A stretch of DNA of 64,000 nt from Dolomedes plantarius (GCA_907164885.2 OU015492.1:202982504-203046503); one strand, 5' to 3'. Shown: positions 23,942-37,886, numbered from the stretch's first letter. Notes: generated from the letters alone by a model not told the origin. Program-made: numbers and translations.

Positions 23942-24778
23942 TCTTACTATTAACAGCCGAAGGTAAACAAACGCATGTTTGTTAGTGAGCAGACACGGGG
24001 ACGGGTTAATCTCGCGAACCGAGCATAGCAGGATATCCCGACTGGTACCGATGGACGCGGACGAACGAGACGCGCGCACTGATACCATCCTCAAATTTCG
24101 AAACTTTAAACTTTTTTAATTATTAAATTAAAACAACCGAACTCAAAAGAAGCGGACAACAGAAACATCTGTCATTCCGGGTGGGCCAGCTCCTTTCCGT
24201 TTCGCAAATTTCCACTATTTTCATGCATGCAAAATTAAACTTTTCCGCCCACCAATCAACAAATTTTTTATTTCCATGTGTTCTACAACTCTTCATCTTT
24301 AAGGATATGCACATTTTTAAAAAGTTAAAAATGCTTTTCATGATTCCTCCGCCACCATTTTGGAATTCACCAGTACTGTCTTTCTATTTTTTAAACACTT
24401 CCCCCCCCCCCCCCGAGATTTAATATTTACATTCGGCCATGTTGCCAAAAGGAAAAATAATTAGTTGAGAACGAGTCATTTAATAATTGAAATCCAGAAA
24501 TAATTTTTGTTTTAGGAAATGAGAAGTTAAAACCTTTAGACTTTTTACTAATTGAATGAACTTCTTTTTTGTTTAAAAAGTAAAATTTGAAGACGGAAAG
24601 TAGAGAGAATTATTTCAAAAGCCAAAAACCGAAATTCGAAAAAGAGAATTTTAAATATTTCGTTTTTTGAAAATTCTAAGATATTTTTAAAAGTGATTAA
24701 ACAGTTTTTAATCTTTAAGAAATGAAACCATTTCATTTTAAATCGAAAAAGCAACACATCGGGTTGCCACTCAGCTAG
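23942..24778 (+). mobile_element. Helitron, second unit of a head-to-tail pair
   Basis: It starts TCTTACTATTAACAGCC immediately after the first unit's CTAG and ends CACTCAGCTAG before a T. The 3' stem-loop GCAAC-ACATCGG-GTTGC is conserved. The internal blocks (AGCAGACACGGGGACGGG, CGAGCATAGCAGGATATC) match unit 1. It is about 100 bp shorter than unit 1. Confidence 0.8.
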
Positions 24779-26640
24779 TATTAATCTATTTTATATTTAG
24801 TTTATCCCTTCAGTAGTAACCTGAAAATTATCAGATGCCAGTGCTATCCCTGGGTCTTCCAGGCCGAGGAAATAAAATAAAATTTCAAAAATACATTGTT
24901 ATGATCGTCGTTTTTCTCCCACACTCGGGGCTCCCTCATTTTGATTATGACTCCTCCCCAGGTCAGTTATTCACGTAAATTTATTGCCTCTTCGAGTTTT
25001 TTATTCGAGGGCAGGATGCTCCGACATCCCCACGGTTGAACCACGTGGTACTCTTATTTCCAAGAAAATTGGATGTCCGTTGAATTTCCTGGAATTTCTT
25101 TCTCCCGCCCTGAGGAATTCAGGGGGTGCTATGTTTCTTGGAAAATTGGTGCAGTTCCTCCTTTTTCTAATATGGCCGTTTTATGCCCCGTAATCGTGTT
25201 GGAAAAACAAAATGGCTATGACGTTGGAAGGAGTTCAAAATGTCCAAATTGTGGATCCTTCACAACATACATAAATGCTAATTAATCATTGAAAATGGTT
25301 TTAGGACATCAAATAAAGCATACTAAATATGAAATTAAAGAAATCAATTTTATTTTATTTTTTTACATACTAAAAACAGATTGCATAATAAAATTCATAC
25401 AAAACCTATGCAAAAAAAAAAATTATTTGAATCTAAAAAAAATTTAAACGTTGCAACTGCAATTTTGACATATCATTGTTGCATGTTTTTAGCAGATACA
25501 GACTGAACATCAACTTCACACTGTAAATTGAAAACCTTTTACGAAGTAGATGGGTCCATGGTAAAAAAAAAAACTAACACGAGTGTTAACCTTGGGTCTA
25601 TGAGGCCCAGACTGCTTTCTGAGACTTATTTGTAACTTCAGTTTTGGAACAAAACTAAGGTAGGATCAAGGAATGCCATCTATAGAGGATTTGATAGGAA
25701 GGTACTCTAGTGGTGAACTGGTTAACTAGTTTCTATATATCAGATAATACAAAAACTGTTGTCTCTTGGACCTCACAGATTCAGTTATACCACCGAAGGG
25801 ATATTAATCTATTTTATTATAATCCTTTTTTAAAAAGCAAAAATATGTATTTTTTATATTGCCTTGGATACGATAAACTAAAATTATTATTTTACAGAAT
25901 AGCACCTTCAAATGACTTTAATCATAACATATCTAGGATGCAAAGAAAAAAAAATTAGTTAACCCATTTTTAAGGTCAAGATCATAACAAAAAAAAATAT
26001 ATATATTGTGTACGGGCATTAGAATCACGAGTTTAGCTTATTACAGTTGAAATCGAACATGCAAAAATTTCAAAGCATAAAAGTAATTTCATAACCAAGA
26101 ACAGCATTAAAAATAAAAATCAATTTCCTTTGACAAAGGCTCTTTTCAAAATATAATTTCAAAACCTATTCTGAATAAGAACTCTCTTTGAAATTGTTGG
26201 ACAAATTGGTTTACACATTTTTTTCGTTCTGTGTAAACTCTCAAACAATCGCAACGCTTTTCTGTTCATCGTAATCTAAACCAAAGGTATTAGCTAACAT
26301 TTTGATTATATAAATGACAATGCAGTCTGACTTCCTCAGTGACACTTCCATTGTCAAATGGTCAAATTGAGACCGCGGGTTTCTTCCCTCGGCACAAAAC
26401 ATCATTAGAACAGCGACGCTTCATTTCGCCATACTGTATTTCTCAATAAGGTTAGTTTTAGCAGAGTTGGCTTAGCCAAAAATCAGGCTGTTCAAAAAGA
26501 AGTTCTCTGATTTCGTGGAACGAGACGCCTGTATCGACCCAGTTTTCTCCCTTTTCTACATACAGTCTTAGTTCTAAATTATCCGGCTGCTAGAACAGTT
26601 TGCATCAATGGATAAAGTAGAAATAAAAAAGCTGATAGAG
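24779..26640. other. Non-coding stretch, nothing recognised
   Basis: Open frames at 24984-25285 and 25710-25958 have no recognised domain, and no paired element ends were found. Confidence 0.4.
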
Positions 26641-27527
26641 TCTCTATATATAAAACGCGTAGGTATGCTGCGCAAAAATCGACGATATTTCTACACTCCG
26701 AACGACAACGGCTGCAAACTACCAGACGTAAACATTAGCGGCCGTCCGCAATTCGCAACTGCATGTCAACATGAATTTACGGTCTGAAATCAGGAATCAA
26801 AAGTGAACTGGACGATCAAGTGAAAATTGAGAACAATCAGAAGAAAGAAAGTGAAGAAGAAATAATTTATTATGAGAAAGGCGTGAAAGAGAGAGCATAA
26901 ATGATCGCGAGGTTAGGCTTAATCGTCGCCAGCATAGTAACCGATAGCCAGTAATAGTTAATTTTCTACACTTCTTTCAGTACTTGCTGAATTTTTACTC
27001 TATTTTATAAGTGAAGAAATTTTCCCAACAATTTTTTTATTTGATATGATTAAGTGTAGATATCTGAATTGTGAACAATAATACATATAGAGAGTGATGT
27101 AATACACACTATATTTTAGTACTTGATGAATTTTTACTCCTTTTTTAGTGAAAAAAATTGTCTCTAACAATTTCTTATTTGACGTAATGATAAAGTGTAG
27201 ATATCTTAATTTTGAAAAATATTACATACAGAGAGGAATGTAATTTTTAAAATCTTTGTTGTTGGGTTTCTCAGTCTTATCTTTAACTCTGTTCTGAAGT
27301 GATGGAAAATTCATATTTTTTTAATCACGATGTTTTAGAATCAGCCTTATAGAGAAATCTGCGAAGATTATAAATTTTTTGGCTGAGATCGCACTACCAC
27401 TTAACAACGTATATTTATGATGACAAGTAACAAGTAACATTCCTTACATATGTTTCTTTCAGTTGAGTTTTTTTTGCAAAAGAAAATATAAAACTAAAAG
27501 CGACCATGCTGGTCGCGCAGTGGCTAG
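26641..27527 (+). mobile_element. Non-autonomous Helitron
   Basis: The left end is TCTCTATATATAAAACGCG (it may start two bases later). The right end has a perfect stem GCGACC-ATGCT-GGTCGC, then GCAGTGG and CTAG before a T. The interior is A+T-rich and non-coding. Confidence 0.75.
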
Positions 27528-29453
27528 TTTGCATAAAATGCAGGACAGAAAAATAATAACGTCATTAAAGAAGAACATGCTATTTCGTACTCGTGGGGTT
27601 AATCTCAAGTAAAAGATGAATTAAGTTAAAGAGTAATGCTTGGTCTATATTGAACGACCTATGTATAAAAGGCAAAAAAAAAAATATTTAAATCTTTATT
27701 ATGAACTTCAATTTAATGCAGAGAACTAAAGGGGGATTTTTTTCTGTTTATCTGTTTTAAAAGCGCTGGAAGTAGTCAACATGAGGTTCAGTGGTTAAAA
27801 GTTTCTAAATCAAACGACAAAAGAAACGAAAGTCAACAGAATTAATATTAAGAATAACATTTAATGAAAATAGAATGTGCTCTTAGTAAGAATCACCCTT
27901 TCGAAGTGACAAAAATTTACTTAACGCGGGAATCGAAATGTTGAAAATCAATGCGCATGCGCGCTATACAGGAAGTGATCTATTTATAGAAATCTTTCGC
28001 TACAATTCACTACAGCAGCTGTTAGTAGAATTACATTGGGAACAGTTTATGATTAAAAATAAAAAAAAGAGTTAATAGAATCGAAGAAGGGAAAGTCCGG
28101 AGATGATCAGACTGGAACAAGCGCTATCTAGTGGTTTAAAATTAGTGACTCTTGCGAATACTTTACGTGACAATTAGCAATCTTGCTAGAGTTTCAGAAT
28201 AGTCCGGGAGTTTGTGACTTTCTCTGAACACTCAAAATAATGGCTCCAACACATGATGAATAATTCTCTGAAACCGAGTTCTCCCTACCAACATATTGTT
28301 CTATTACGTGGCGATGTCATAAATAGAAACTCCATTTCCTGTCAGCTGGATGTTTTGAGTGATGGGGGAGAGACTGCAATCGTGATAAAATTATCTTATG
28401 CAATAATTTATTAGTGTTTTAGCCGTCTTTTCGTTCCCAAAAAGACAAACATTTTTGCCCCTTGTTGAAAAGTCTTTTCTTATTTACGTGTTTTAATTTT
28501 TTGGGCCTGTTACTTCCAGCATCAAAACTCGTTTATAGGTGACAGCACTGATCCAGTAATGTCTTATTTTTGTAACGTTGTGTGGCAACATTCATTTTTT
28601 TTTTTTTTGTTAAAGAGAAATCTGTTGTACGTGTAGCGAGCAGAGGATAAAAAGAAATGGCTCTTGCTCAATATCTCTGTTTTTTTATGTATTCTATAAG
28701 TTTAAAGATTTGGTGATATTTGGGAATGGAAAATTATTCATCATTCATATGTAAGTCAAATCATAATTCATTTTTTATGCTATTGGGTTTTTCATTTTCC
28801 CAGCGTTGACCCATCCTTTATATTCAACTGTATTCTATTAAATGTGAAAGTATATTCTATTTGTTATTAATTTATTTTAAAGTCAAAATAAATCTTTAAA
28901 ATTCATTACAGTCCACTAAATCTATAAATCTCACAGGGCCCATAAGGATAGCCTTATTACCTTTTATTCTCAAGCAATTTTAACAGCCTAGCATTATCTG
29001 GGCTTCTTAAATCTGAAGCGACAACGTTTCAACAGGACATCAAGAAAGGAATAAACAAAAATTAATAAATAGATTTATATAATTTACAAATTCATACTGT
29101 ATATAAATTAATTTATATATACAAGGTGCATTCATGTGTTATTGAAAAATGAATAATTTATTATTCTAGGCATCGCGATTCGCAATATTTTTGGCTTTCT
29201 CTACAGGGGTTAAAATGTATAAATGTATTGCCTTTCCCACTCTTGAGACAGCAACATATTTGTCCTTGAAAAATTAAACCATTGGTTGGAGCTCGGATAC
29301 CAAGTCATCTGGCTAAACACAAAACAACTTCCAAACTAACCGAAATCGACAGGCACTCGAAAATGTCTCGAGACCGCGGGACTCAAACTAAATTTGCAAG
29401 CTTACTCGAACCTCACGCCAGTCTAATGAATGAAACAAACTGACACTATTAGC

Positions 29454-29458
<5 letters not shown>
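27528..29458. other. Non-coding stretch, nothing recognised
   Basis: No supported gene or element. The sequence is A+T-rich and largely unique within the window. Confidence 0.4.

Positions 29459-30575
<1,117 letters not shown>

Positions 30576-30630
<55 letters not shown>
30576..30630. repeat. (TA)n tract
   Basis: Pure TA between the hAT-like MITE and the mariner derivative. Confidence 0.95.
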
Positions 30631-30633
<3 letters not shown>

Positions 30634-31282
30634 GGTGTCCAGTGAAGAAGTCCCTGATTTCAAAATTAAAAATCTCGAAAACAAAGATCTGTAGAAGAAT
30701 TCAATAAACGGTATATTTATTGTGAAAGCTGTATGAATTTCATATACTAATTTTCGAAATAGTTACAAAAGCTGCTAACAGACGGCGCTGTTAGCCAAAT
30801 TTACCGCAATTTACTGGCGCAGGCATGGATTGGTCTCCATATTCGCCGGACCTGAGTCCTTGTGACTATTTTTTGTGGAGCACATTAAACGGTACTGTCT
30901 ACAGGACCCATCCAACCACGCTGGACGAGCCTCAGTCGGCGATCTGTTGGGCAGCTGAATCGATATCTGTTGAGACACTACAGGGTGTGACGGAAAATTT
31001 TATTGTTCGTTTGCGCCACATCCGTACAGCGAATGGTGGACATTTTGAAAAGATTGGGATGTAGTGATTGCAAAGACTGCTAGCAAAGAGTACGAGTTTA
31101 TTTATGCATGCTGATACGAGTTGTAGAGCGCCATCTGTTAGCAGCTTTTGTAACTATTTCGAAAATTGGTGTATAAAATACTTACAGCTTTCACGATTAA
31201 AATACCGTTTGTTGCATTCTTTTACAGATCTTTGTTTTCGAGATTTTTAATTTTGAAATCAGGGACTTCTTCGCTGGACACC

Positions 31283-31285
<3 letters not shown>
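30631..31285 (+). mobile_element. Mariner-type element, deleted, with ~155-bp inverted repeats
   Basis: Starting CAGGGTGTCCAGTGAAGAAG and ending with its complement, the two ends match over about 155 bp up to the AGCTGCTAACAGA.GGCGCT block. Both edges sit on TA in (TA)n. Only the 3' part of a transposase gene lies between the arms. Confidence 0.88.
30825..31064 (+). pseudogene. C-terminal part of a mariner-type transposase
   Basis: The frame contains SPDLSPCDYFLW, with the last catalytic Asp region of mariner-type enzymes, followed by a C-terminal helical segment (ISVETLQGVTENFIVRLRH). The DNA-binding domain and the first two catalytic Asp residues are absent. The first Met is only where the frame begins, not a real start. 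Confidence 0.82.

Positions 31286-31353
<68 letters not shown>
31286..31353. repeat. (TA)n tract
   Basis: Pure TA between the mariner derivative and a 173-bp MITE. Confidence 0.95.
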
Positions 31354-31358
<5 letters not shown>

Positions 31359-31523
31359 GAATCTCGATCTATCGTTTTTCAAGGGACCGATTGAAATGAA
31401 CGATAAATGCGGGAAAACGATAGATGCGGAAACATAACAAAGCAATATGATCGTTGGGACTGGATAAAAGGAACGACACATACGGAAAAACGATGCATCC
31501 GAAAACGATCGATCGAGATTCCA

Positions 31524-31526
<3 letters not shown>
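31354..31526 (-). mobile_element. 173-bp Tigger-like MITE, copy 1
   Basis: The right end on the minus strand reads CAGTGGAATCTCGATCGATC; the left end is a slightly decayed version. It is bordered by TA repeats on both sides. Its length and sequence match 32182-32354, in inverse orientation. Confidence 0.85.
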
Positions 31527-31560
<34 letters not shown>

Positions 31561-31563
<3 letters not shown>

Positions 31564-32003
31564 TCAAAGTGAAGAAAAAAATTATACTTGCATAAACTAT
31601 ATTTCAAATAAAAAGTATTGTCAAAAGAGCACTCATATTGAAAAAGAGAAGCCCATCACAGCATTCTTTGTGAGAAATTTGGCATTCTTTTTCTTTGACT
31701 AGAGCCTTATCAACAGGTGCAATCTGGGATTTACAGAATGTTTCCAGATGTTTTTTGGTAGAAAACGTATTTTCGTTTTTTGATTTTAAGTTCATCGTAA
31801 AAAAAACTTATCGTAAATTCAATTCTCCTTCACAATTCTCGTTTGGGCAAATATCAATTATATACATATACACAGTGAAACTTCTCATTGGCGGCCAGTA
31901 ATGCTTCCGAAAAAGAAGTGGCCGTTTTGAAGGATACGAGAAAAAATTTGTGGAAAAGGGTTTTGTTCCATAACATTGGCTCTAGGGAGTCGTTAATCGG
32001 TTC
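31561..32003. other. Non-coding spacer in the TA mosaic
   Basis: At 31874 CAGTGAAACTTCTCATTGGC resembles a lone Tigger-type end, but no partner was found. No gene is supported. Confidence 0.4.
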
Positions 32004-32181
<178 letters not shown>

Positions 32182-32351
32182 CAGTGGAATCTCGATCGAT
32201 CGTTTTCGGATCCATCGTTTTTCCGTATGTGTCGTTAATTTTATCCAGTCCCAACGATCATATTGCTTTGTTATGTTTCCGTATCTATCGTTTTCCCGCA
32301 TTTATCGTTCATTTTAATCGGTCCCTTGAAAAACGATAGATTGAGATTCCA

Positions 32352-32354
<3 letters not shown>
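32182..32354 (+). mobile_element. 173-bp Tigger-like MITE, copy 2
   Basis: Ends CAGTGGAATCTCGATCGATC and GATAGATTGAGATTCCACTG form inverted repeats. Sub-terminal ATCGTTTT and AAAACGAT blocks are shared with copy 1. It is flanked by (TA)n on both sides. Confidence 0.88.
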
Positions 32355-32388
<34 letters not shown>

Positions 32389-32410
32389 CAAAAAAAAATA
32401 TATTTATATA

Positions 32411-33344
32411 GGGTAGACCGGGCACGTTGGCTCATCTGCGATATTTTTCAAACTATCCGGCAGATTGCGTTACTAGCTAAGCGACGTGTGTCTTAGCACG
32501 TTTTCTTTCACCCATAACAGAGTCAGCAGCGAAGAAGTAATCAAACGAATGCCACTTCAAATTTTCAAATATTCACCGGAGGTTTTATTTTTTTTTTCAC
32601 TTATAAATAAATATCGTTTCTGATTTGTTTCTATCTTAAAATTTCACTTAGGTGAATAGCAATTTAAAAGATCGTTGTTCAGGGTTGATTTTCTACCTAC
32701 TGATTTCAAAAAATATTAACAGCATATTTGATACAACGATCAAAAGCCAAAAGGGCGATATGGGGCAAGTTGGTCCATTTAATCCGGGGCATGTTGGCCC
32801 AGTGGCCCAAGATGCCCCGCAATCCAAGAGTTTGTTTTCTACATTCATAATCCTATAAAAGTCAATAAAATTGTCAATAAATCAAGAGAAAACTCGATTC
32901 AATGTACCAGGTGCAATCGTTGGGCACAAGAATCATGTGTCACTGGGGGCACGATATTTTATGTTTGCATTCATTGTGGTGATGAGAAAGATCGATGAAG
33001 GCAGTAGTTAAGTTAGACAAAATACCTTTTCTTATCCTTTCTGTCTATTATATACCATATTAAAATTACATTTGATATTGTATGTGTATTTTCATTTCTG
33101 TTGGTAATCCGAAAATTAAATCAACTTGGTGGGCCAACCTGTTCCGTTCGATGGGGCAGGTTGGCCAAGTGACTTTATGTCCTGCTGATCTTCATATAGA
33201 AACTATTAATTAATATTTTTCAAATTTTCTCATATGTGGTTATGCTTTAATATGCGCTGATTGTACAAACTAAAAAAACTAAAAAATTTTAATAAATTAT
33301 TTTTTAAAATATTGAAAAAAAAGAGACCAACACGCCTTGGTCTA

Positions 33345-33346
<2 letters not shown>
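32411..33346 (+). mobile_element. Tigger-type element, deleted
   Basis: Ends GGGTAGACCGGGCACGTTGG and the complement of CAACACGCCTTGGTCTACC form inverted repeats, next to TA on both sides. GGGGCAAGTTGG / GGGCCAACCTG blocks repeat inside. It retains a short C-terminal transposase piece (32891-32998). Confidence 0.75.
32891..32998 (+). pseudogene. Zinc-ribbon tail of a Tigger-type transposase
   Basis: A frame ending at TGA 32996-32998 encodes IQCTRCNRWAQESC followed by YVCIHC. This Cys-x2-Cys ... Cys ... Cys-x2-Cys pattern with a central Trp matches the PHD-like finger found at the C-terminus of some arthropod pogo/Tigger transposases. The rest of the protein is missing. Confidence 0.65.

Positions 33347-33394
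<48 letters not shown>
33347..33394. repeat. (TA)n tract
   Basis: Pure TA, the right boundary of the TA-transposon mosaic. Confidence 0.95.
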
Positions 33395-33396
<2 letters not shown>

Positions 33397-34611
33397 AGCA
33401 CTATAAGAAAGCTGAATTAATATAAAAAACACGAAACTAGTTTCTTCATACATTTTTTAGTTACATTTGGTGCATTTTTTTAGCAATGCCAATCCTAAAA
33501 ACCTGATTTTCAAGCAAACAAATATTTAACTAGGGTTTAAAATAGCTTAATCTACAAATTAGTATCTAGGCCATTTTTCACCAGTAGCAGAAAAATTGTT
33601 AGCTTGAGCGACAGCTTTAGACCAGAAAATGAATAAAATGATCTGAATACATGAATTTCTCCGAGTTCGTGACTTTGCAATAAAAATTCTGTCATGAATA
33701 ATACAGGAATTCTTTTTTCAGCATGATGGATATTAGATTTAATTAAATAAATGCACCACACAGTAAAAGGAATACATCGTGCTGGTTTTTTTTTCTTAAA
33801 TTACTGAGTCGGTAAAAGAACTTATGCACGCACGTAGACTTAAGTTGACATGATTGAAAAACGATTGGTTTCTGACAGTTACAGAGTGAGTTAAACTTTT
33901 GTTTTGATTAGTTAGTTTCGGCCCATTTCTTTCTCAGACAAAGATTATAGAAAACCATTTCCTTAAGGCTGTTATGTACTAACCCCATTGAATTCGCTCA
34001 CCTCAATATTAACTTATGGAGAAAATTTGTCCACGGATTGCCGACTTGGATTCAAAGATTTTTTTTAAAAAATTGTACTCCGGCATAGAGAAAGAAATTT
34101 TACATTTGTGTACATTTTTCGTTTTTTTTAAAACAGTGCATTTAATATTTTAAAATTTAAATTATTCGGGGAAAAATCTGGTATAGTGTGTTTTAAACGC
34201 TCACAAATTCCTTCGGTGGACGAAATTTATAAAATAAATCCTGTAGCGCTTTGCAGAAAAGTTCAGACTATCTGACAATACCAATTTTATTAGATTATCA
34301 GCATTTATGTACCTGTACATAGTTGACAAAAATATTTTTTAAAAAAATTGGGGGCAGCGCTTAACCCCCCTATAGAGAGAGAGCCATTACAATCCCTCAA
34401 AATGTCAATCCTAAGGGGGGTGGAATTCTCGAACTGTCAACTGGACTCCTCCCACCACAAGAGTCTGCAAGAAGAGGAAAAGGGAAATACGATTTTTTTT
34501 CTTAGTACATAGCAGCCTTAAGTTTGCTCTTCAGCATGAAATTTCCGTTCAAAAAGAAAATTTGAGAATAATTATAACTATCAGATCAGTTATCTTATAT
34601 AAATTATACAC
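33395..34611. other. Non-coding stretch, nothing recognised
   Basis: No supported gene, repeat copy or paired element ends. Confidence 0.4.
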
Positions 34612-34644
34612 ATCTATTTACCTACCTATCTATCTATCTATCTA

Positions 34645-34732
<88 letters not shown>
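34612..34732. repeat. (CTAT)n(TA)n microsatellite
   Basis: CTAT units pass into about 38 TA units. Confidence 0.95.
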
Positions 34733-34734
<2 letters not shown>

Positions 34735-35793
34735 AAACTATTTATATGTATACTATCTAAAGGTAATTTCCTATTAATCACTTGGATTCCAGAGTTTGAA
34801 TCAACTGGACAATGTAAGATATTGGGATACATTTTAGTAGCACAGGAGAAAAATATTGAAAATGAGTTTTAATGGTTCAATAAGTAAAAGAGTTTCCTTT
34901 ATCGAAGAGGAAGTGAATTATATTAGTTAAGATAATCAATTGTCAAGAAAAATAAGAAAAATACAAAATTCAAGAGTATAGCTCTTGTATTATTTAAAAT
35001 TCTCATTTTAAAATTTCTTCTACTTTTGTCTCAAAGTACAAATAAATCTAAAATAACAGCATATTTTTATGCAATTGCATTGTTGGCATTTTCAAGTAAT
35101 TGGTTAGAAATCAATCGCATAAGAATATAACATCTTAATAACTGCACACTTCCCGATGACAGTTAAAAAATGCGACCCTATGTGGAGGAATTAGTTTCTT
35201 TAAATACAATCCCTTTCCCTGCGGATATTGTCAAAGGATTTGTGTTACGGTTTAGGTCTGTTTCTCTTCGAAGTGTTATAAATCAATTGGGAAAGAGCAT
35301 GTGGGATTTTTTTTTTTGAAAAAAAAAAAGAGAGAAAAGGGATTTTTCCCATACTTTATTTGTTAATAAAATATTTTTATTCACTTTAGATCATTATGAT
35401 GTCCTAATTCGTTGATAAATATGTATATAAATGTTGTTCTCTTTAAAATTTCAATATAGATTAATCTTATTATCTTCCAGGTTTTTAGCTAATAATATAT
35501 TGATAACCAGAGTATTTACGATAAAATGATTACTCATATTTTACGACTTTGAAAGACATTTTTGAAGTAGACCTCATGTGCTTTTGACAAGCACATGTTT
35601 TCAATTAATCTACGTTACATCAGTGTTCTACTTCTTTTCTCCGAAACGACAAATTGTATATTCATTTTACATCTTCTTGACGTTAGCAATTTCAGTTTAT
35701 TCCTGCTGATTCTCTTGCATTAACACAAATCTCTTTAATATTCCCTAATAAGGTTATTAAAAACCGAGGAAGAGCCAATTCTCCGAGGTATGT
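34733..35793. other. Non-coding stretch, nothing recognised
   Basis: A+T-rich with no supported gene or element. Confidence 0.4.
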
Positions 35794-36430
35794 CAGCGAT
35801 TGTCAACCAGGTGCCATCTAGCCCCCTGGGGGCATTAGGCTATTCGAGGGGAGAGCCACAGGGGAAAATTACGTCAGAGGAGAACCACGGCTTAAGACAA
35901 AGGGTCCAGAGACGTAGCTAAGTTCAGCATAGGGTATTATAGAGATATTTGTATTATACCGATTGTTGAATAAGCCCAGGTCTCTATTTTGGTAGCAGTT
36001 TGTGTTGAGTTGGAAGGTGATGAAATAATTGTGAATGTGGATAATTTTAAACAGCTTTATCGTGATATGGGAGTTCTTTTCCGAAATCTGCTGGACATGG
36101 ATATTCCAGCCTGGGTAGCTGATCCTTTTGCTGTGAATGCTACTGACCTTGATATTTCTTTAGATGAAGCACTCTTAGAGCTGCAGAGGCAGTCAAAGTA
36201 ACTCCAGGCAAGAAAAACACCATTTTTGAATAAATTGTACAACATCAAAAATTTTCCACAGCTTTGGGATAAAGCAAAATTGTTTTCAGTGGAATTTCCT
36301 ACTTCTTATTCGATAGAACTAGGTGTCAGTCGGTTGAGCTATATACTCAGTCAGATGCGGAATAGCCTAAACGTAATAGACAGAGGTTATCTTCTGTTAT
36401 TTCTCACACCAATAAAACTGGATATATAGA
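35794..36430 (+). pseudogene. hAT transposase relic (SCAND3/ZBED-like)
   Basis: A possible terminal repeat, CAGCGATTGTCAACCAGG, starts at 35794. From about 35989 one frame encodes LLDMDIPAWVADPFAV, and from 36226 a second frame encodes FPQLWDKAKLFSVEFPTSY and LSQMRNSLNVIDRGYLLLFL. Together these match the C-terminal part, including the hAT dimerisation region, of the SCAND3/ZBED5-like group of hAT-derived proteins. A stop and a frame change near 36201-36226 separate the two. The BED finger and catalytic core are not seen, and no right-hand terminal repeat was found. Confidence 0.72.
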
Positions 36431-37221
36431 AGTATGAGAAACTCTGAGGTAGATGACCGTTTCGTTTGAATGTAGCATGTTACAAATTTTCATTTTGACT
36501 TTGTTCTTGGCAAGAGGCTGTTACTTTTCAATTGAAAAATGTAGGAAGCTGGGATTACTTGAATCAACCTTTGTCTTTTGGATCAGAACAGGGATATATG
36601 GAACATACCTAGATTGAACGAGAAACGGGAGAATTTGCTTCACTTTGCCCCCATCAAGCCACATGAAACAACATGTCGTCCAAAAAAGAATATATTATCA
36701 CATATCTTAACGAATTAGTATCATCTGTCATCAAAAATGACCTTAACATATTTACGGCGAGTAGTTTTTTGAGATTTGAGATTAAAATCTCTTCGCGAAT
36801 CAACTCTCAAATGCGTGTTCCTTCATGTTCACACTATCCTTTGTCAAGATCAAGAAGACGTGAAGAGAGTCCTTGTAAGAGGCGTGCTAATCCTGTTAAC
36901 AGAACTCAGTTTGCTTCTCTGAGTACGTTCCCGTGTCTCCTTGAATTTATCAAGATGTGCATCAAGGATATTCTGGGACTGAATAGAACTGGGAGGCTTT
37001 CGAACCCTGCATTTACGATTAGGAGCGCTTACGTTACGGGAAAAGTTTCGTGGGTTCTCAGATGCTTTAGAACATTTACGAAAATTTTAAAGAAATCTGA
37101 AAGATTGAGTTTTGTAGGAAGCTTGAAAAGGTTTTAGAGTGTTGTTGAGAGTTCTTTAAGATCTTGAAATGTTCTAGAAATTTCTTTAACTTTTTAGAAA
37201 TTTCCCAGGAAAGAAGTTAGA
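36431..37221. other. Non-coding, one open frame of unknown status
   Basis: A 154-codon frame (36673-37137, +) has no recognised domain and compositionally resembles its surroundings. It lies between a dead transposase and a tandem repeat, so I do not call it a gene. Confidence 0.35.
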
Positions 37222-37737
37222 CATCGCTGTATTACGATGTATTGCAGAAGTTAGACATTGACTGTAAATTTTTGGAAATTTGGGGAATTTACATGTTTTA
37301 CCATCCTGATCCTGACACCTTATCTGAGGAGATCGTTTGCCATTTTCACTTTTTAGGCACAAAGATTATTGAAAAATGATACTTACTAACCAAGAACAAA
37401 CGCTGTATTGTAGAAGTTAGACATTGACTGTAAATTTTCTGGAAATTTGGGGAATTTACATGCTTTACCATCCTGATCCTGACACCTTATCTGAGGAGAT
37501 CGTTTGCCATTTTCACTTTTTAGGCACAAAGATTATTGAAAAATGATACTTACTAAGCAAGAACAAACGCTGTATTGTAGAAGCTAGGCATTGACTGTAA
37601 ATTTTCTGGAAATTTGGGGAATTTACATGCTTTACCAACCTGATCCTACAGCCTTATCTGAGGGGATCGTTTGACATTTTTTGTACTTTTTAGGCACAAA
37701 GATTATAGAAAAATGATACTTACTAACTAAGAACAAA
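37222..37737 (+). repeat. ~166-bp tandem repeat, three units
   Basis: The landmark TTAGACATTGACTGTAAATT recurs at 37251 and 37417, and as CTAGGCATTGACTG at 37584, giving periods of 166 and 167 bp. Each unit carries CTTATCTGAGGAGATCGTTTG and TTTTTAGGCACAAAGATTAT-like blocks. The third unit is the most diverged. Confidence 0.9.
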
Positions 37738-37886
37738 AAATTGTTTAATAAATAACATCTAAGTGAATATGCGTCACTGTCTCAGATTACAGTGGATTAT
37801 TCTCACTCAATAATTAACAAGCTCATCTGTCAACAACCGAGGTTAGATTCATCTGAAAATAAAAGCTTGCCATTAGTGCATTATAG

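Noticed and set aside
31874..32003. Complete Tigger-like MITE starting CAGTGAAACTTC
   Set aside because: Only one end is visible; no complementary end was found.
36673..37137. 154-codon open frame
   Set aside because: No recognised domain, no splice or promoter context, and it lies among dead transposon remains.
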